From: Corydoras sp. C115
Lineage: Eukaryota > Chordata > Actinopteri > Siluriformes > Callichthyidae
Direction of reading: 5' to 3'
DNA: 64,000 nt
NCBI GenBank assembly: GCA_019802505.1
Contig: JAFMOC010000097.1
Coordinates: forward strand, 602,501-666,500
Shown: piece after piece, positions 12,601-25,413 of the stretch
Layout: each line of letters starts with the position of its first letter
Numbering within the stretch: position 1 is the stretch's first letter
Position numbers and translations under genes: made by a program
Notes under the pieces: generated by a model
Seen by the model: only the letters and a program-made list of their open reading frames with translations
Database searches by the model: none
What the model was told of the DNA's origin: nothing

Positions 12601-15600
12601 TGAACAGCGATTCATTTGACAAGTGTCTCATCAAACTCGGGTCAATAACACCAAAGAATTGACCGATCTGAAAGCAAGAGAAACAAACACACACATGCTC
12701 ATACATCTCCCAATCCTCAGGCTGTTGTGTCAATATATTTATATAAACATATATATTTACATTTACTGTAAATTGAATTTATTATCCTTTATTTAACTAG
12801 AAGAGCTAAAAGAGGATATATATCCTTCGGTATATAATATAATTATGTATCAATTTTGATTTACTATTTGTAAATACTATTATTACTATTATACTATTAT
12901 ATTTCATGTGCAGTATACACACTTTACACAACCATATCATCACAATTCCAACTAGGATGTATTATTCCAATACTAGGATGTATGTATTCACAATTCCAAA
13001 CTAGGATGTATAAGTAAACCTAATCAATTTTAACCTTATCAATGTAACGATCCTGATTGGACATTATCAGGAACCCTCCATCATCGAGGAGCACACAGTC
13101 AATATTCTGTAAGGGCACACAGAGGTCCAAAAATTTGGTTTAGATAAATAATAATAATGAACATGACAGCCAACAAATAAATAATAATAACAAATAAATT
13201 ATGGATGTCTAGATGACGAGTACTTAGCAAAGAAGGATGTTTGATGAATAATTTAGATTGATTAAATATTTTTGTTCCATTTTAATCCAATTAAGGTGTA
13301 CACATACTTAAGCCTCATAGTGTATGCACAGTAAAGAAACATTTAGAGAATGCAATGTGTTACCTCATCATTTCTTTCACAGCCATTAAACTCATTGGAC
13401 TGTTAGGACAGACAAAACAAAAAGCTTTAGAATATACTCATTACATCAGTTAATAACCATTTACAGTTTAATAAACCTACAAGAAGACCATTAACATTAT
13501 GAACATCCACAATCGAAATGTAGTATACGTTTATTTATTGATTTATTGCTGCAGTTCTGCTCTGTGATATACTCACACTGGATTTTTCAGTAGCAGTCAA
13601 GAAGTTTTCCAACAAATTCTGGATGTCTAATTTTACACCAACCACTACAAAAAAACACACAAATAAGTACAGTTGTTGACACAGCCGTACAATCTGAAGC
13701 TTCAGCAGTCATGTCACGGATTCTAACTCACCTGCTGGTTTGAGCAGAGCTCCATCAATATTAAGATTTACCGCTTTGCTGACCAAGATGGACTCCCTGA
13801 TTTCTAAAGGCATAATACAAATATTTGTTTAACATCAGTTAATTCATCCACTATTAAACAATTCATGACTTGAATACAGCTAACTGACAAATTATTCACA
13901 GACTTACGACTTCCATTGCTGGTATATGTTGGTCCAAATATGTAAACATCATTATCCAGACTTCTCTTGTAGAAACTAAGTTCGTAAGTATTTGTATCCT
14001 TAATCCACTCTGCACCAGCACTAATGGGCCCAACCGGGTTTTTCAGCACATAAGCAAGCAAACACACACACGCACGCACACTAGCATTCATTTACACATA
14101 AAAGGTATACACAATGACTTATAACCTGAACCTCATACCTAGGAGGATAAATTCTGGTGACGCCTCCATCAGTGGCCACAAACTTTGCATTAATTGTGTC
14201 ACTCCTATACACAAAATAAAATGTTTAATTGATGTAATAAATATGATGAATATTATTTAGTAAAATGTGGATTACTTTAAGTAAATGTCCAGATAGCAAC
14301 ACAAAAAAGAGTAAGTATGACTTACATATTTTGTTTACTCCAGTGTTCCACCATTTCAGAGGTGATTCTAGCATCCAGTAGCAGTCGGTTCATCACATCT
14401 TCATCACCTAATACCATACAAAACTAAACTGAACCAAATGGCCATATATTTTGCCTAATAACGGGCTTAAAGACAGCAACATGGGTTTGATTGTCACATA
14501 AAAACAATTATGTGTGACGGTGAGGTTCATGGGTCGATGGGAAGAGCATACAATTTTGTGAATTGCTCCCAAAACACAAAAAGGTGCATGATGTGTGATT
14601 TGACACAGTTGTTTATACAACATCAATCCTTATTGGTTAAATTTGGGGCTTTTTTGTGTCATCACTGTTAAATAAATGCATTTGGCTTGGCTTGTGTTTG
14701 TATCACTTTAAATATAAATAAATGTAAATACAGGTAAACAATAACAAACTTATATTTAATCTTCACTTACACAATAGTGGGTCGATTGTCTTGCTCTCAA
14801 TGTAGTCATTAAAGTTGTTAAGGAACTCTCTGCTGTTTGTCCCTTGTCCTTGGTCCTCACAATACTTTCTACAGGGTCAGTAAAGTTAATATGTACATTG
14901 ATTTTTTGCAAGATGTATTTTTTTTATGTCTCACTCACTGGATATCTTTAAAGGTGAAGCTGTTCTTCTCAAAATCATCAACCTGAAGGGTTTCATAGAC
15001 TAAGAAGAAATCAAAATACACATACTGGGTCAACGACAACAAAAAATATGTGCCTGTTTTACCACTAGTGTAAATGTTAAAGACATGGTAAAATGACAGG
15101 TATAAACCCCAAAACCCTTTATGTCTTCTGCACTATGAGAGGACAGGGCGCCAGCTGTGACAGTGTGATGCTCTAAGCAATGTACTGCTGAAAAGCTTGG
15201 GAACTGGATCTTTAGTGAAAAGTACATTTAAAATGCATTGACTATCATAAAAATACTGTAACAAAAGTACTGTAAAAAATAACAGTAGTAATACTGAAGA
15301 TTATTATAATCATATTGGTCACCAAATTTCCTAGATCTACGGGATGTGTTCAATATTTGAAGGTTTCAGTTCACATCTCACTTTTTATTTAATGATTGTC
15401 AGGTATGTTATAAAATCATGGTCTATCAATATTATATTACAAAGTGTCCATGTCATTTGCATTATTCCCTTACATTTGGCCTGAATGCTGGTATCTCCGA
15501 TTATGGCTTTGATATAGTGACCACTGTACTCAGGAAGCACAAGTGCAAGGCTAATAAAAGAGAGTAAAAAGAAAAGACTGAAAGACAAAGATTAAAGTTG

Positions 15601-18600
15601 GATAACTAAAACAAAACATGCAAAAGTCTTGCCTCTCTGTCCTCTCTTGAGAAATTTTAGCATGTACTTGACATTTCTGTGTGGGTTTCAAGTCAGATGA
15701 CTTATTAATACTAACTTGTGAATGTGAATATTATTTGTCTGACCTGCAATGAATTAGAAGCCTGTCCCCACCATTCACCCAGTGGCTACTGGGATAGGTT
15801 CCAGTAACCCAATATAACCATAATTGGGATAAGTGACACACACAACCACACAAAATATTTTTCTCAAGCAAGAGCAAACATATTTGATCGTGCTACCTGT
15901 AGTCAGTGCCATCCACCGGAGCCCAAGTGTATGTTCTGTTGACCTTGTCTATATAACGCTGTGAAGTACATAATCAAAAATAAGATAAATGGTCAATGCT
16001 TCATGAATTGCTAGGAGAATTCTTAAATTGTTATTTATTGTTATACATTACACACACATACACACACACAGAAGCATTGTTATTAAAATACAAAATCAAT
16101 TACCTCATCCTGAGACTTTACCAACGTTATTATGGATTCCTTTCCTTCAAGCCCATCTATCATCTGTTTTCTGATCTGTTTCAAAAATTCAAATTTAAAT
16201 TAAATTAAAAGTCATGTACAGTGTTAAAAATATATATAACACACACAAAATGTTTTATTTTACCTCTACTTTCTCATCATTCTCCAGCTCCACATCCAAG
16301 AAGTCTAAGGTGACTGGCTCCTTAACATTGAGGTCCTTACAAAGATTTTAGTAAAAATATATAGTATAGTTTGTAGTACATGTAACTGAACCAAAAAAAC
16401 ACCAGGTCAGACAAAGACCTGATAGCAACAGTTTATTTTAAAATGTTGCCTACAGTCAAAAATAAATGGGAAACTTTTGCAGTGCTAAATCAATGACGCT
16501 TAAAGTTAAAGACATAAGAAAAAAGGGAACAGGGGTTCACTACACACCTCAGGTTTGAAATTAGGATGCAGCATCACATTTCCATTTGAGTCAATAGCAA
16601 AGTAATATCCATTGGGTCCAAGCTTTAAAAAAAAAATGAAGGAAAATATGGTGTCAAAACTTTTGAAGAAGGGTACCAGATCAAGTAGTAAAACACAATA
16701 CACTAGTGGCATGAAGATGCATGAATATTTCCAACATTTCCAGCATCAAAATCTACCTGACTGGTTTACTTACAGTATAGTGAGGCATCTGTCTCTTTAT
16801 GTCACTCAGTGGCACATCAACAGCCATCACACCAAGAATGCGTTGAATCTGATTGCTCTGCAGCAGAGATCAAAGTTCAGCTGTCACAAAGCATTTCATT
16901 CATTTCTTATTACTTGTTTAGAACGATATTATGTTAAGTCTAACATTTTAAAGAAATAACTCATGCAATATTTTCTGAAAAGTTAGACCAATTGTTATGC
17001 AGTAGGATAAGATCTTCAAATGACATCTCAAACATTAAATGCTTAATTCATTCTCAGTAGTCATGATAATTAAAAACTCTGTCACCTTTAAACATATGGT
17101 TATGGTTGTGTCTGTGTAATCCACTCAGGATTTTATTTTACAAGGAGCCATTCAAACTTTAAACACGTTAATTAAGGGTGTTTACAGTACCTTGCTCTTG
17201 TACCTGGTGCTTTTTGTGCCAATCTAATTAAAGATAATAATAAAATACATCACATTACATAATATTTGAGCTGGAATCATGGAATGAGTGCAGATGATCT
17301 GGTATAGTACACAGTTAAATGGTACCTTGTACTTCTCTCTGGAGTTATACACGCCAGTCATATTAAAGACCGGCAGGGTCCCTGTGATGACTAGACCAAG
17401 TTTCTATAAAAACAGAATTGAACTCAGTTTTTGCACCAAGTTGATATAAAGATAAGAGGTGCAGGAGAAGTTACCTGAGCATCCTGATATACATTAGTCC
17501 ATTTCACCTTCTTGGCAGTGTGATGACTTAGCAACATGGGTCTTCCAAGCACATCCAAATATTCCTGCAGAGAACAGGTTTGTTTAAAAACCATTGCAGA
17601 ATGTACAGTGTTATGTATACACTGATTTACCTCAAGTTCAAAGCATAGATTAAATTAGAAGAGTTTACCTGAGTGTTGATACTGATGGCTCCAATGGAGG
17701 GAATTTCATAGTAATAACCTAAAAAAGATGATTTGTAATTAACAACAAACGTTAAGTAATATTTGCAAATGATTCAATATATAATCACAATTTGTATCAA
17801 TATTTTAATTACAGATATATTGGGTTTTAGGTAACACCTTCATTAATATACAGACAAAATATATTTAAATAAAAATGTGTAAAAAAAGATGTATATATTA
17901 GATATATTTATATAATATTAATAAATTAATATAATACCTTTGTTTGCACAGGCCATCCACTGGATGGGTCCCTTGTCATAGTTGTGTTGGCCCACCGAAT
18001 ATGTAAATATACGAACCTGTAATATACAACACAGTATTTGCAACAAATCCAACATTGTGTGTTCAGAGTTGCACTCATGTCTGCGTTTCAGCCATGTAAC
18101 TCACTTTGTGATCACGGTTGTACTTTTCAAAGATCTCAGCAGCTCTGTCTTCACCTCCATCAGTGAACAGCATGATGATCTTATTACAGTTTGTCCTTGA
18201 AATGTTTACCTTAATCCAAAATCAATTTATTAAATAGGCCAATTTTTAATACTTTCATTGCAACAAGAAGTTCAGTAAATTACCATAGAGAGTTGCTGGA
18301 AGGCCAGTTCAAATCCATCTTTGAAGTTGGTGATGCCTTTGCCCGTGATGTTCTGCACAGCTTTCTTTAGGATCTTTTTGTTGTGCATGTTGGCACGAAC
18401 AAGGTGCTCAAAGCAGGATGTACATCGGGCTGTGTCACTAAACTGGAACAATAAGGGAACAGTGGAATTTGCCACTTTACGAGATACTCCTGTTCATATA
18501 GACAATGAGTGCAGAAGCAAGGTGATGAAATATAAAAACTGAACAATTGTTCTAAAATGAAAGAAAATATCATAATATGCTTTTTGTTTAAGGCTTACAG

Positions 18601-21600
18601 CAACCACGTTGACATAATCATTGTCAGAAAGGGTTTCCAGCATCTTGTTAACAGATGCCCGTATCAGTTTAAGTGTAAGTCCTGATACACTGCCACTCCT
18701 AAAAGGAACAAAAATAACATTTTAGGCCAATGTGAATTTTAATTATCATCTGCACCTGTGTTTGTGATGTGGTTATTTGCATTGGGCCTTTTGGTAGCTC
18801 TAAAAGCTTTTGCACCCAAATCAAAGTAGTAGTTTAGATTGGTTGATTAAAATAATATTAAGTAGAAGCATTTAGAATAATCATAAAAAATAATTGTGTA
18901 CAAAAAGGAACAAAAAAAAAAAAGTCACTCAAAGTTCATAAATCACTCACGCATCCACCAAAATCAGCATGTCTTTAGGTGAAGCTGCACTCTGAACATA
19001 CCTACAAGCACACAGGATAGAAATTACTAAATAAATTACAAAAAGGCTCTGATCTTATATCAGCAACACACTTACCATGGCCTCCGCCGTACATCATAGA
19101 GGTCAATATTTTCATGCATACCATTCCAACGTGAGGCTGAAATTATAAGTCATGGAGCACAGTTTAAGTACTTCTGATATTAAAAAACAACAAAAAAGGC
19201 TTAAAAAAACATTCTAATATGTACCACTTTACATTTGGTTGAACATTACCTTGGTTTTATTCCCTGCATTAAGTCTGATACATTGCTGATGTTTTAAAAT
19301 TGAGTTTTTTCCCTTTGTTTCTTCTGCTCTTTTAGATTTTCACCATATCCCCGACAGTTGTGTATTGGAGAAGTTTCTTTCTTTAGATTTTAGAAGATAA
19401 AATGCTGTACATTTACCTGGGAAGTATCTGGTAAGTCCAGTCGTGCTACCAAAAGCCTGCCAGAGAAGTGATGGGTCATCCTCCTGATTCTTCCTGAACA
19501 CATCATCTAGACCTGTAGTCCAGTTAAGCTCATTTAAAATCGCAGAAGCTGAAAAGACATAGAACACTAAATTTCACACATATCAATATGAATAAAATTC
19601 GTTTAGTGTGTGGAAACTTACAGCCCTCGTAGATATCAGTAGGAATGTGAACAGCAGTAGAGTTGTAAAAGACATCCCGATCAAAAATCTCATCACGCTG
19701 AAACTCTGGAACAATCCGATTTGTGATGTTTTGATCTGGCTAACATGATAAATATGCATTACTGCACTTAAATACTGAACAATGTAGTGAGTATTTTGTA
19801 CACTTTCATCCTCTACTAGGGTCGCGGGGGGGGGGGGGGGACATTTCGGGCGCTGGGCAGATACACCCAGGACAGGGCGCCAATCTATCAGTGGGCACAC
19901 ACTCACTCACACAGACACACTCTATATGGGCTAATTTGGAGAATTAAATTGACCTTGATCCATGTTTTTGGACTGTGGGAGGAAACCAGAGAACCCAGAG
20001 GAAAACCCACGCGGACACGGAGAGAACATGGAAACTCCACCCAGATTGGGGTTCGAAACGGGAATCCCTAGTGCTGAGAGGCGAACGTGCTGACCACTAA
20101 GCCACTGTGCAGCCCTTTGTACACTTTTATTAAAAATAAAGTTATCAGAATAGATGTTTCAAATCAATGCTCAGCTTCAGGAGTTTTAACAAAGAGCTAT
20201 TTTAAACATTAAACATATGGCAAATTACCATATGGAAATATAAAAAATAACAGGGATCGTTTATGAAATATTATAAATTATAAAGGAAAATACAATAAGA
20301 TTTTGACTCCTCATCAAATGGTTTCCTATCCATTTACTATCTTAATTAAAGGTTTCGAAAACAAAGACATGAGGTGATACTTACATCATCTTTACCATTA
20401 TAATAAGCAACATCACCCTCCTGTGGAATAAAGTTGACAGTGTTTTGAAGATGAAAGCATACTAAATAGCAATGAGTAACAGAACCATACACTCCTGTGA
20501 TGCAGATTTAAATTCTTATTGTAATCATGTACATTTACCTTTACATCATCAATCCACGTATGACTCAGTTGTAATATCTCTGCTTCTGTGGCCAGAGCCT
20601 AAACATACGTGCACAGTTGATATCATTGTTATAGATTTACTACCAATAAAAATCACCATAATAAACTCCTTAATTTCACTATAATTATTTACTTATTGGT
20701 AAACAAAAATCTCAACAAGCTACCAATGTTAATAAAAGGTAAATTAGCTAATTATTTACCTCCTTTCAATCATTTAGTCCAAAGTCACTTACATGTACCC
20801 CAACTTAATAGTTGGGGTTAGAATACAGGCTCAGCCATGATACTGCACCCCTGGAGCAATGAGTGTTAAAGGTCTTGGTCAATGACCCATATTGAAAGCA
20901 GTAGTGGACCTGGGATTTGAACCCACAACCAGATTTATAGCCCAAGATAATAACTACTGAGCTACATGTACGGGGCCTTTTATAACATTATAGCATTCCC
21001 TCAAAGTTGAAAGAATATGAATACACTGTAGTAAATACAACTATACCACAATGGACCACATGTGCCAAAAGATGGATACAAATGAATGTGATTCACAGAA
21101 GTAGCAGAATTTCTGCAGCAGTCTTTAAAAGAAACTTACTTTTAGGGCATCGATACGTTTAGCTAGCAGCTGTTTAATGTTGTGAGCAGCATCGGTGACA
21201 AGTTGCTGTGCTTTATTTTCCTCTACACTGTAGTAATTCTTCAGATTAAGAAAAATCTGAAAAAAGGTTTAACAGACAAATGTATGATGTACAACAATTA
21301 ACTAATATTAGCATCCACAGAAATTGTAACCCATTAGAAGGATTTAGAATTAGAAATTGTGGATAATATAACAAGTGCTCCACCTCAGTAAGTCTCTGAA
21401 TGCCAGTCTCAGCTGTTATCAGCTGTACAAGGTCCTCCTGGATCTTTTCTGACCATTCTCGAACGCTAAGGGTACAATCATATAATAAGAATTAACATGT
21501 GCTACTGAAATGCTACTAGTCAAGAGCAAACAGTTAAATAAGCAGTCACTTAAACAAAAACACACAAACAAATCAGTATTGCAAATTTTGTCTTTGAACT

Positions 21601-23493
21601 GTGGAAGTTAAACTGAGATTTAAAAGAAACATTTGCTGACACTGGGAAAACTTGTAAGCTCTATATAGTCCTGACTTGTCCTTAGTGGCTTGGTGGCTTA
21701 GTAGGCTCACGTCACACAGGTCTGGGGTCTGACTGTCTATAAGTCCTTAATGGTCATTTGAAAAACTACTTGCAACAATGTTTTAAGTTTAAATTGTTCT
21801 ATATGACACATTTCATGCTTACATACTTGGCCTAAATCATTTAAAATAATTAAACTAAGACTGTAACTAGCTATACAAATGACAGCTGTGTCCCAAAATA
21901 AAGGCACACTAGTCAAGTCTATTTTTGATCCTAAGTTGGAGTCATGCATCCCCTCTCTTTACCATCTCTTCCCTTCACTCCTCTTAATGCATTATTTTGC
22001 TGCCCTCTATGTTTATCTATCTATATCTTCCTATCTATCTACACACACATAAGCCTTTATATTGGGGAAACTCACAATCATAAACATAAATAATACTTAA
22101 TACATATTACATTGTAAGTGTCATTATATAATTATAATAACATCTACTGAGGAAATCTAACATCTCCCACTTATTTAGCTACAATCCTATTTTAACCCCA
22201 TTACAGTGTGTACAGAGTTTAAACCCATTAAACTTAGATCACAGTATATTTTATGGATGGAAGAGAGGCTTACTGGCTAAAAACATCATACTATCTTGCA
22301 TCGCACACCCATAAGTTGTTTTAATCCTTAATGCTAGTATTGATCTATATTTGGTTTCCACAGCTCACAAACTAAGAACAACCATTATTCTTCTTATTGT
22401 TCTTTTACATTAAAGCCATACTAAACAACCAAATGACACACTGTAATGCAGTAGTTCACACATGTATTGTTACTCACAGCGTCAGTTATGTATATGTAAC
22501 TTTTTTCTAACTTTTAACATCCTGCATGTTAAAGTAAAAATAAAGAAGAAAATACAGTCTTTACTTGTTTGTAATCATCAGTCAATACATTATACAAATC
22601 AAAGGTTTACTTCATGTTTACAAGTCACACATTTGAACAAATATATTCAGGCTAGTTTTAAATAAAAAAAAAAGTGTTTTACATAAATATGGATACCAAT
22701 GATTGTGATTACTGAGCTACAGACACAGGCTTTGCTATATAAATTCACTTTGTAGTTCTGCAATTACATATTATAGCCCACCACAAATCAGGTAAAATTT
22801 GGGTGGTGTATGATTCTTAGCACTGCAGTAATATTGACATAGTCATGGGCATGTTGCACTGGTATGATCAAATAAGGTTTTAAAAACCTTAATGTTACTG
22901 AAGCACTTTTTAAAAAATCCACCAAACAAAAACGTTAAGGCATCTACATCTGTAAGCTGTGGGGCCCTAAATAGAGCATGTAAGTGTAAAGGAGACTGTA
23001 AGAAGTATGTAGAGAAATAAATAGACTACAAGTCAAACTACAAAGTGTCTGTATGGTAAGTGGAACATTGAGAGTTGTAGTAGTTAAGCATTTATTGCAC
23101 TACACTTAACCTCAAGTACTTCCATCGAAATTGCTAATTCTTTAACGCAAATCTGTTTAATGAAAGGATTATAGTGAGAATAAAATAAATGCATGCAAAG
23201 TAAAGAGAATACTTTAAGGTATTTAAATATCTCATAACGTAGTAGTTTAAGTAAGATCGTGGCAGGTGTTTGTGGGTTGTGCTGGTCTGGCTGACACTGA
23301 GTATTCAGTTATACAGCATTGATTTTCCCACCCTGTAACAGTTCATAATATTTTTTTATTATAATTACTTGTTGAGGTTGTTTATCCAGTTTAAGTAAAA
23401 CACTTACTGTTGGGGATCGGGGAAAGGAGCAGAGCATACACAGCTAAACAAAGCAAAAGTTAGAAACAGTGCGGACAGTCGGTGAGTCCCCAT
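9639..23493 (-). CDS. cacna2d1: Voltage-gated calcium channel alpha2delta-1 subunit, complete
   Basis: GPI-anchored extracellular auxiliary subunit that raises surface levels of Cav1/Cav2 channels. Exons: 23408-23493, 21384-21465, 21140-21256, 20539-20598, 20385-20420, 19622-19739, 19417-19548, 19076-19136, 18951-19001, 18599-18698, 18284-18442, 18105-18209, 17938-18016, 17669-17718, 17475-17564, 17326-17403, 17191-17223, 16774-16857, 16548-16622, 16264-16335, 16104-16175, 15897-15958, 15474-15550, 14939-14999, 14771-14868, 14326-14407, 14139-14204, 13908-14020, 13732-13803, 13577-13644, 13364-13399, 13035-13106, 12515-12667, 12091-12143, 11817-11872, 11196-11310, 10899-11011, 10591-10646, 9639-9755. 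They sum to 3210 nt (1069 aa), in phase throughout. The signal peptide is residues 1-21. RRR at 227-229 sits where the gabapentin-binding arginine lies in mammals. The VWA MIDAS motif DASGS is at 247-251. The C terminus is DCGG plus a hydrophobic tail fitting a GPI signal. Length is close to mammalian (about 1090-1100). Linkage to hgf supports paralogue 1 over 2-4. Confidence 0.95.
10114..10536. mobile_element. Non-autonomous hAT-type DNA transposon (MITE)
   Basis: A 423-bp element in the last cacna2d1 intron. It begins TAGGGGTG and ends CACCCCTA, a perfect 8-base terminal inverted repeat, and is flanked by an identical 8-bp direct repeat AATTTTAT at 10106-10113 and 10537-10544. An 8-bp target duplication is diagnostic of hAT transposition. 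Multiple ATAGTCGA subterminal motifs occur in both orientations near the ends. No transposase is encoded; the 81-codon frame at 10204-10449 shows no transposase motif. Confidence 0.88.
10722..10785 (+). repeat. SINE 3'-end fragment
   Basis: The text GGGAACCCCCATGCGACCCTAG followed by GATAATGGATTGATGG matches the 3' end of the SINE family seen complete at 40053-40394. Only the tail is present, in a cacna2d1 intron. Confidence 0.4.
15765..15845 (+). repeat. Degenerate SINE tail in a cacna2d1 intron
   Basis: The segment around CAGTGGCTACTGGGATAGG resembles the 3' half of the degenerate repeat at 29868-30130. The copy is short and diverged, so the assignment is tentative. Confidence 0.3.
16548..19136 (-). 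CDS. cacna2d1: cacna2d1 segment: VWA domain and first Cache-like region
   Basis: These 12 exons carry the functional core. The 19076-19136 exon ends in DLYDVRRRPW. The 18951-19001 and 18599-18698 exons join to form the metal-ion-dependent adhesion site, LVDASGS, an intact MIDAS of the type needed for channel trafficking. Exon 18105-18209 carries IIMLFTDGGED, with further MIDAS-loop residues. Exon 17938-18016 holds GPIQWMACANKG, and exon 16548-16622 holds LGPNGYYFAID from the Cache-like domain. The 33-nt exon 17191-17223 (IGTKSTRYKSK) is short, in frame, and a candidate alternatively used exon. Confidence 0.9.
19807..20115 (-). mobile_element. tRNA-derived SINE, near full length, with 12-bp target duplication
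   Basis: This minus-orientation copy in cacna2d1 intron 5 belongs to the same family as 40053-40394. The 5' end carries a tRNA-like box B (GGTTCGAA-type) and a box-A-like TGGCTTAGTGG region. The element is flanked by the direct repeat TTTGTACACTTT at 19795-19806 and 20116-20127, as expected for LINE-driven retroposition. A G-run of about 15 bases near 19829-19843 is an expanded or error-prone homopolymer inside the copy. Confidence 0.78.
20806..20975 (-). mobile_element. V-SINE-like element, minus orientation
   Basis: Read on the minus strand this starts with a tRNA-like head: a GTAGCTCAGTAG-like box A, then box B GGTTCAAATCCC. The body shares the 'GACCAAGACCTTTAACACTCATTGCTCCAG' type segment seen in the copy at 27514-27724, but lacks an intact tail. 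It sits in cacna2d1 intron 3. It is an old, diverged copy. Confidence 0.6.
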
Positions 23494-23800
23494 CGCGTCA
23501 GCGGCGCTCCGATTCGCGTCCACGGTCCTGTTGCGCCGTCCTACAAAAAACGTCTCCTATTATCCATTCGGGGTTTTCAGAAGAAAAAAAAAACATCCAG
23601 ATGAGTCTTAAATGAGATTAGTTACATACGTTAATTCCGTTTGTGGACGTGATTCTATAATGTTCCGGTACATTGGCACCAAAACGCGCACGGCTTTGTG
23701 GAACGCACCGGCGCGCGCCGCTCACACGTCAAACAAAACTCTTATTCGAGCTCAAAACCCCCCACCCCCCCACACCCCCCCCCCCCCCCCGAAACATGAC
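23494..23800 (-). promoter_or_regulatory. cacna2d1: cacna2d1 5' UTR / GC-rich promoter with G-tract cluster
   Basis: Sequence just upstream of the cacna2d1 start codon (23491-23493) is CpG-rich (GCGTCAGCGGCGCTCCG, GGCGCGCGCCG). It includes C-runs of 6, 7 and 16 bases at 23758-23790, which are G-runs on the coding strand. Together these fit a CpG-island promoter and 5' UTR. No TATA box is obvious, and the transcription start is not determined. Confidence 0.55.
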
Positions 23801-24083
23801 CTCCTCCAACTGCTCTCCATACATGGCTCTCCGACATCCCATGCACACTCTGCACATCGCCGTTCCTTCTCCAGGACAGTGTTGCCAACTCCTCAGTGAG
23901 GAGAGTTGCGATTGGCTGTCCTAAAAGTCGCTAGAAGTCGCTAAATGACGCGTTCGCCTATTGTGCATAATACATGTTTTTGAAGCTGTAAAGGAATAAC
24001 GTTGTGGGAGCGAAAAGAAGTGAGTAAAAAACACCCTAATTATGTTAGAACTACAAATGAACTACTTCTGTTGCCTTAGTTGA

Positions 24084-24087
<4 letters not shown>

Positions 24088-24113
<26 letters not shown>
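24088..24113. repeat. (TA)n microsatellite
   Basis: About 26 bases of alternating TA in the cacna2d1-yaf2 divergent gap. Confidence 0.85.
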
Positions 24114-24114
<1 letters not shown>

Positions 24115-24419
24115 CACAAAGTTTGGCATAGAAATCAGTCAGAGCAGTATTCCCGAGTATCATCACCAATAAACAGCTTCAACCAGCCTCTGAATTCCGG
24201 TCTTGATTGCCTCTCCTTCCTGTGTTTTTTGGGAATATAATTTATACTGATCCATGATGAGCCAGACTGTGGACGAGCTGGGGACAGGCTCTGTGGTGAA
24301 TGTGGTGCGTGGCTGGCTGAGACTGTTGTGTGAGTTCAGATTTGAAGTTAAATTTAAATGCAGTCATTTCTTTTCGCGTCTCAACGAAGACTGAAGTTAT
24401 ATATATATTTCCATCTGTG

Positions 24420-24625
24420 TAAATACGGGGCGGGGTCAATCAGCGGCGGCTCTGCTCATGCGCGCGGTTCATTCGCAGTGTGGTCGTGAGGCGGCGCTGT
24501 TCTCGCTGAGCGTGGCGGGTCAGGGCTCACGGCAGCGGCCGCTGCTCTCTGATGGCAGTGAATGAAGAGCATGTGTTCATCTCAGAGTCTCCAAAAGTCT
24601 CAATAACAGCACGAAAAGTCGCGGA
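24420..24625. promoter_or_regulatory. GC-rich island of unknown ownership
   Basis: A compact CpG-rich patch (GGGGCGGGG, GCATGCGCGCGG, GGCGGCGCTG, GCAGCGGCCGCTGC) lies about 1 kb upstream of the cacna2d1 start codon and 2 kb upstream of the yaf2 start codon. It has no open frame of interest. It could be the main cacna2d1 promoter with a noncoding first exon, an alternative promoter, or an upstream yaf2 element. Confidence 0.5.
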
Positions 24626-25288
24626 ATTGAGATTTCGAATCAGGCCCTTCCCCTCCATCATCAGTGACGGACCCCTCAAATGTTATTCTGGATTAATGGG
24701 GCTGGATTTTCCAAATATTTGAAGAAAGTCTTCCTAGAACAGTAGAAACGGTCTAACCTACAAGGGAGGACAAATTTATTTTATAAACGCATTTGCATTT
24801 GCAGCAATGTGCAGATGTCTCAGTACCTTATATTAAATTCACACTCGCCGCTAGATGGTGCTGCAGGAACTCTGCCGCCATTTTGTACTGAAAACGCCGT
24901 ATGGGTAAAATTAAAAGAAATTAGTAAATTATGAGTAGCATTCACATTGTTCACAAACCATTTCAAGTAAAAATAAGAATAATAGTTAAAGGACATGAAA
25001 TATATATATACTTGCCATTGAAGATGTATCGTGGCCCATTTTAATTCACATTTTCTGAACATGCTAAATATATCAAAAGTGCACTTTTTTTAACCGTACT
25101 TTAAGGTGGAATGTCATGAAATGTTTATGCATTTAAGTTGATATATAATGAGAAGCGTATCCATATAAGGTCGCATAGAGATGGGCCGCATTTGGCTGAG
25201 ATATGGCGCTGCTGACCCACTGTGGGCCAAATGCATCTGAGCCAAATGTGAACATGAAAAGATTTATATAGACTATAACTCCCAAAAC

Positions 25289-25413
25289 CAGCGATGGATT
25301 GGCGATTGTGCTGGGTGTATTTGCCCAGCGCCCGAAACGTTCTCCCATTGATGGGCATGGGGAACCCCCCCCGTGACCCAAGTAAAGGATAAAGCAGAAG
25401 ATAATGGATGGAC
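25289..25413 (+). mobile_element. 5'-truncated SINE copy with 12-bp target duplication
   Basis: Only the 3' 125 bases of the SINE family are present, starting within the GCGATGGATTGGCG segment and ending in GATAATGGATGGAC. The direct repeat AACTCCCAAAAC flanks it exactly at 25277-25288 and 25414-25425. A truncated 5' end with an intact duplication is the signature of incomplete target-primed reverse transcription. Confidence 0.75.

Noticed and set aside
21683..21740. Possible tRNA-like or SINE head (GGCTTGGTGGCTTAGTAGG).
   Set aside because: Box B and a recognisable body are missing, so I could not support a call.
23612..23924. Two overlapping plus-strand frames of 95 and 83 codons.
   Set aside because: They run through C homopolymers and CpG-rich cacna2d1 upstream sequence, with proline-rich translations typical of chance.
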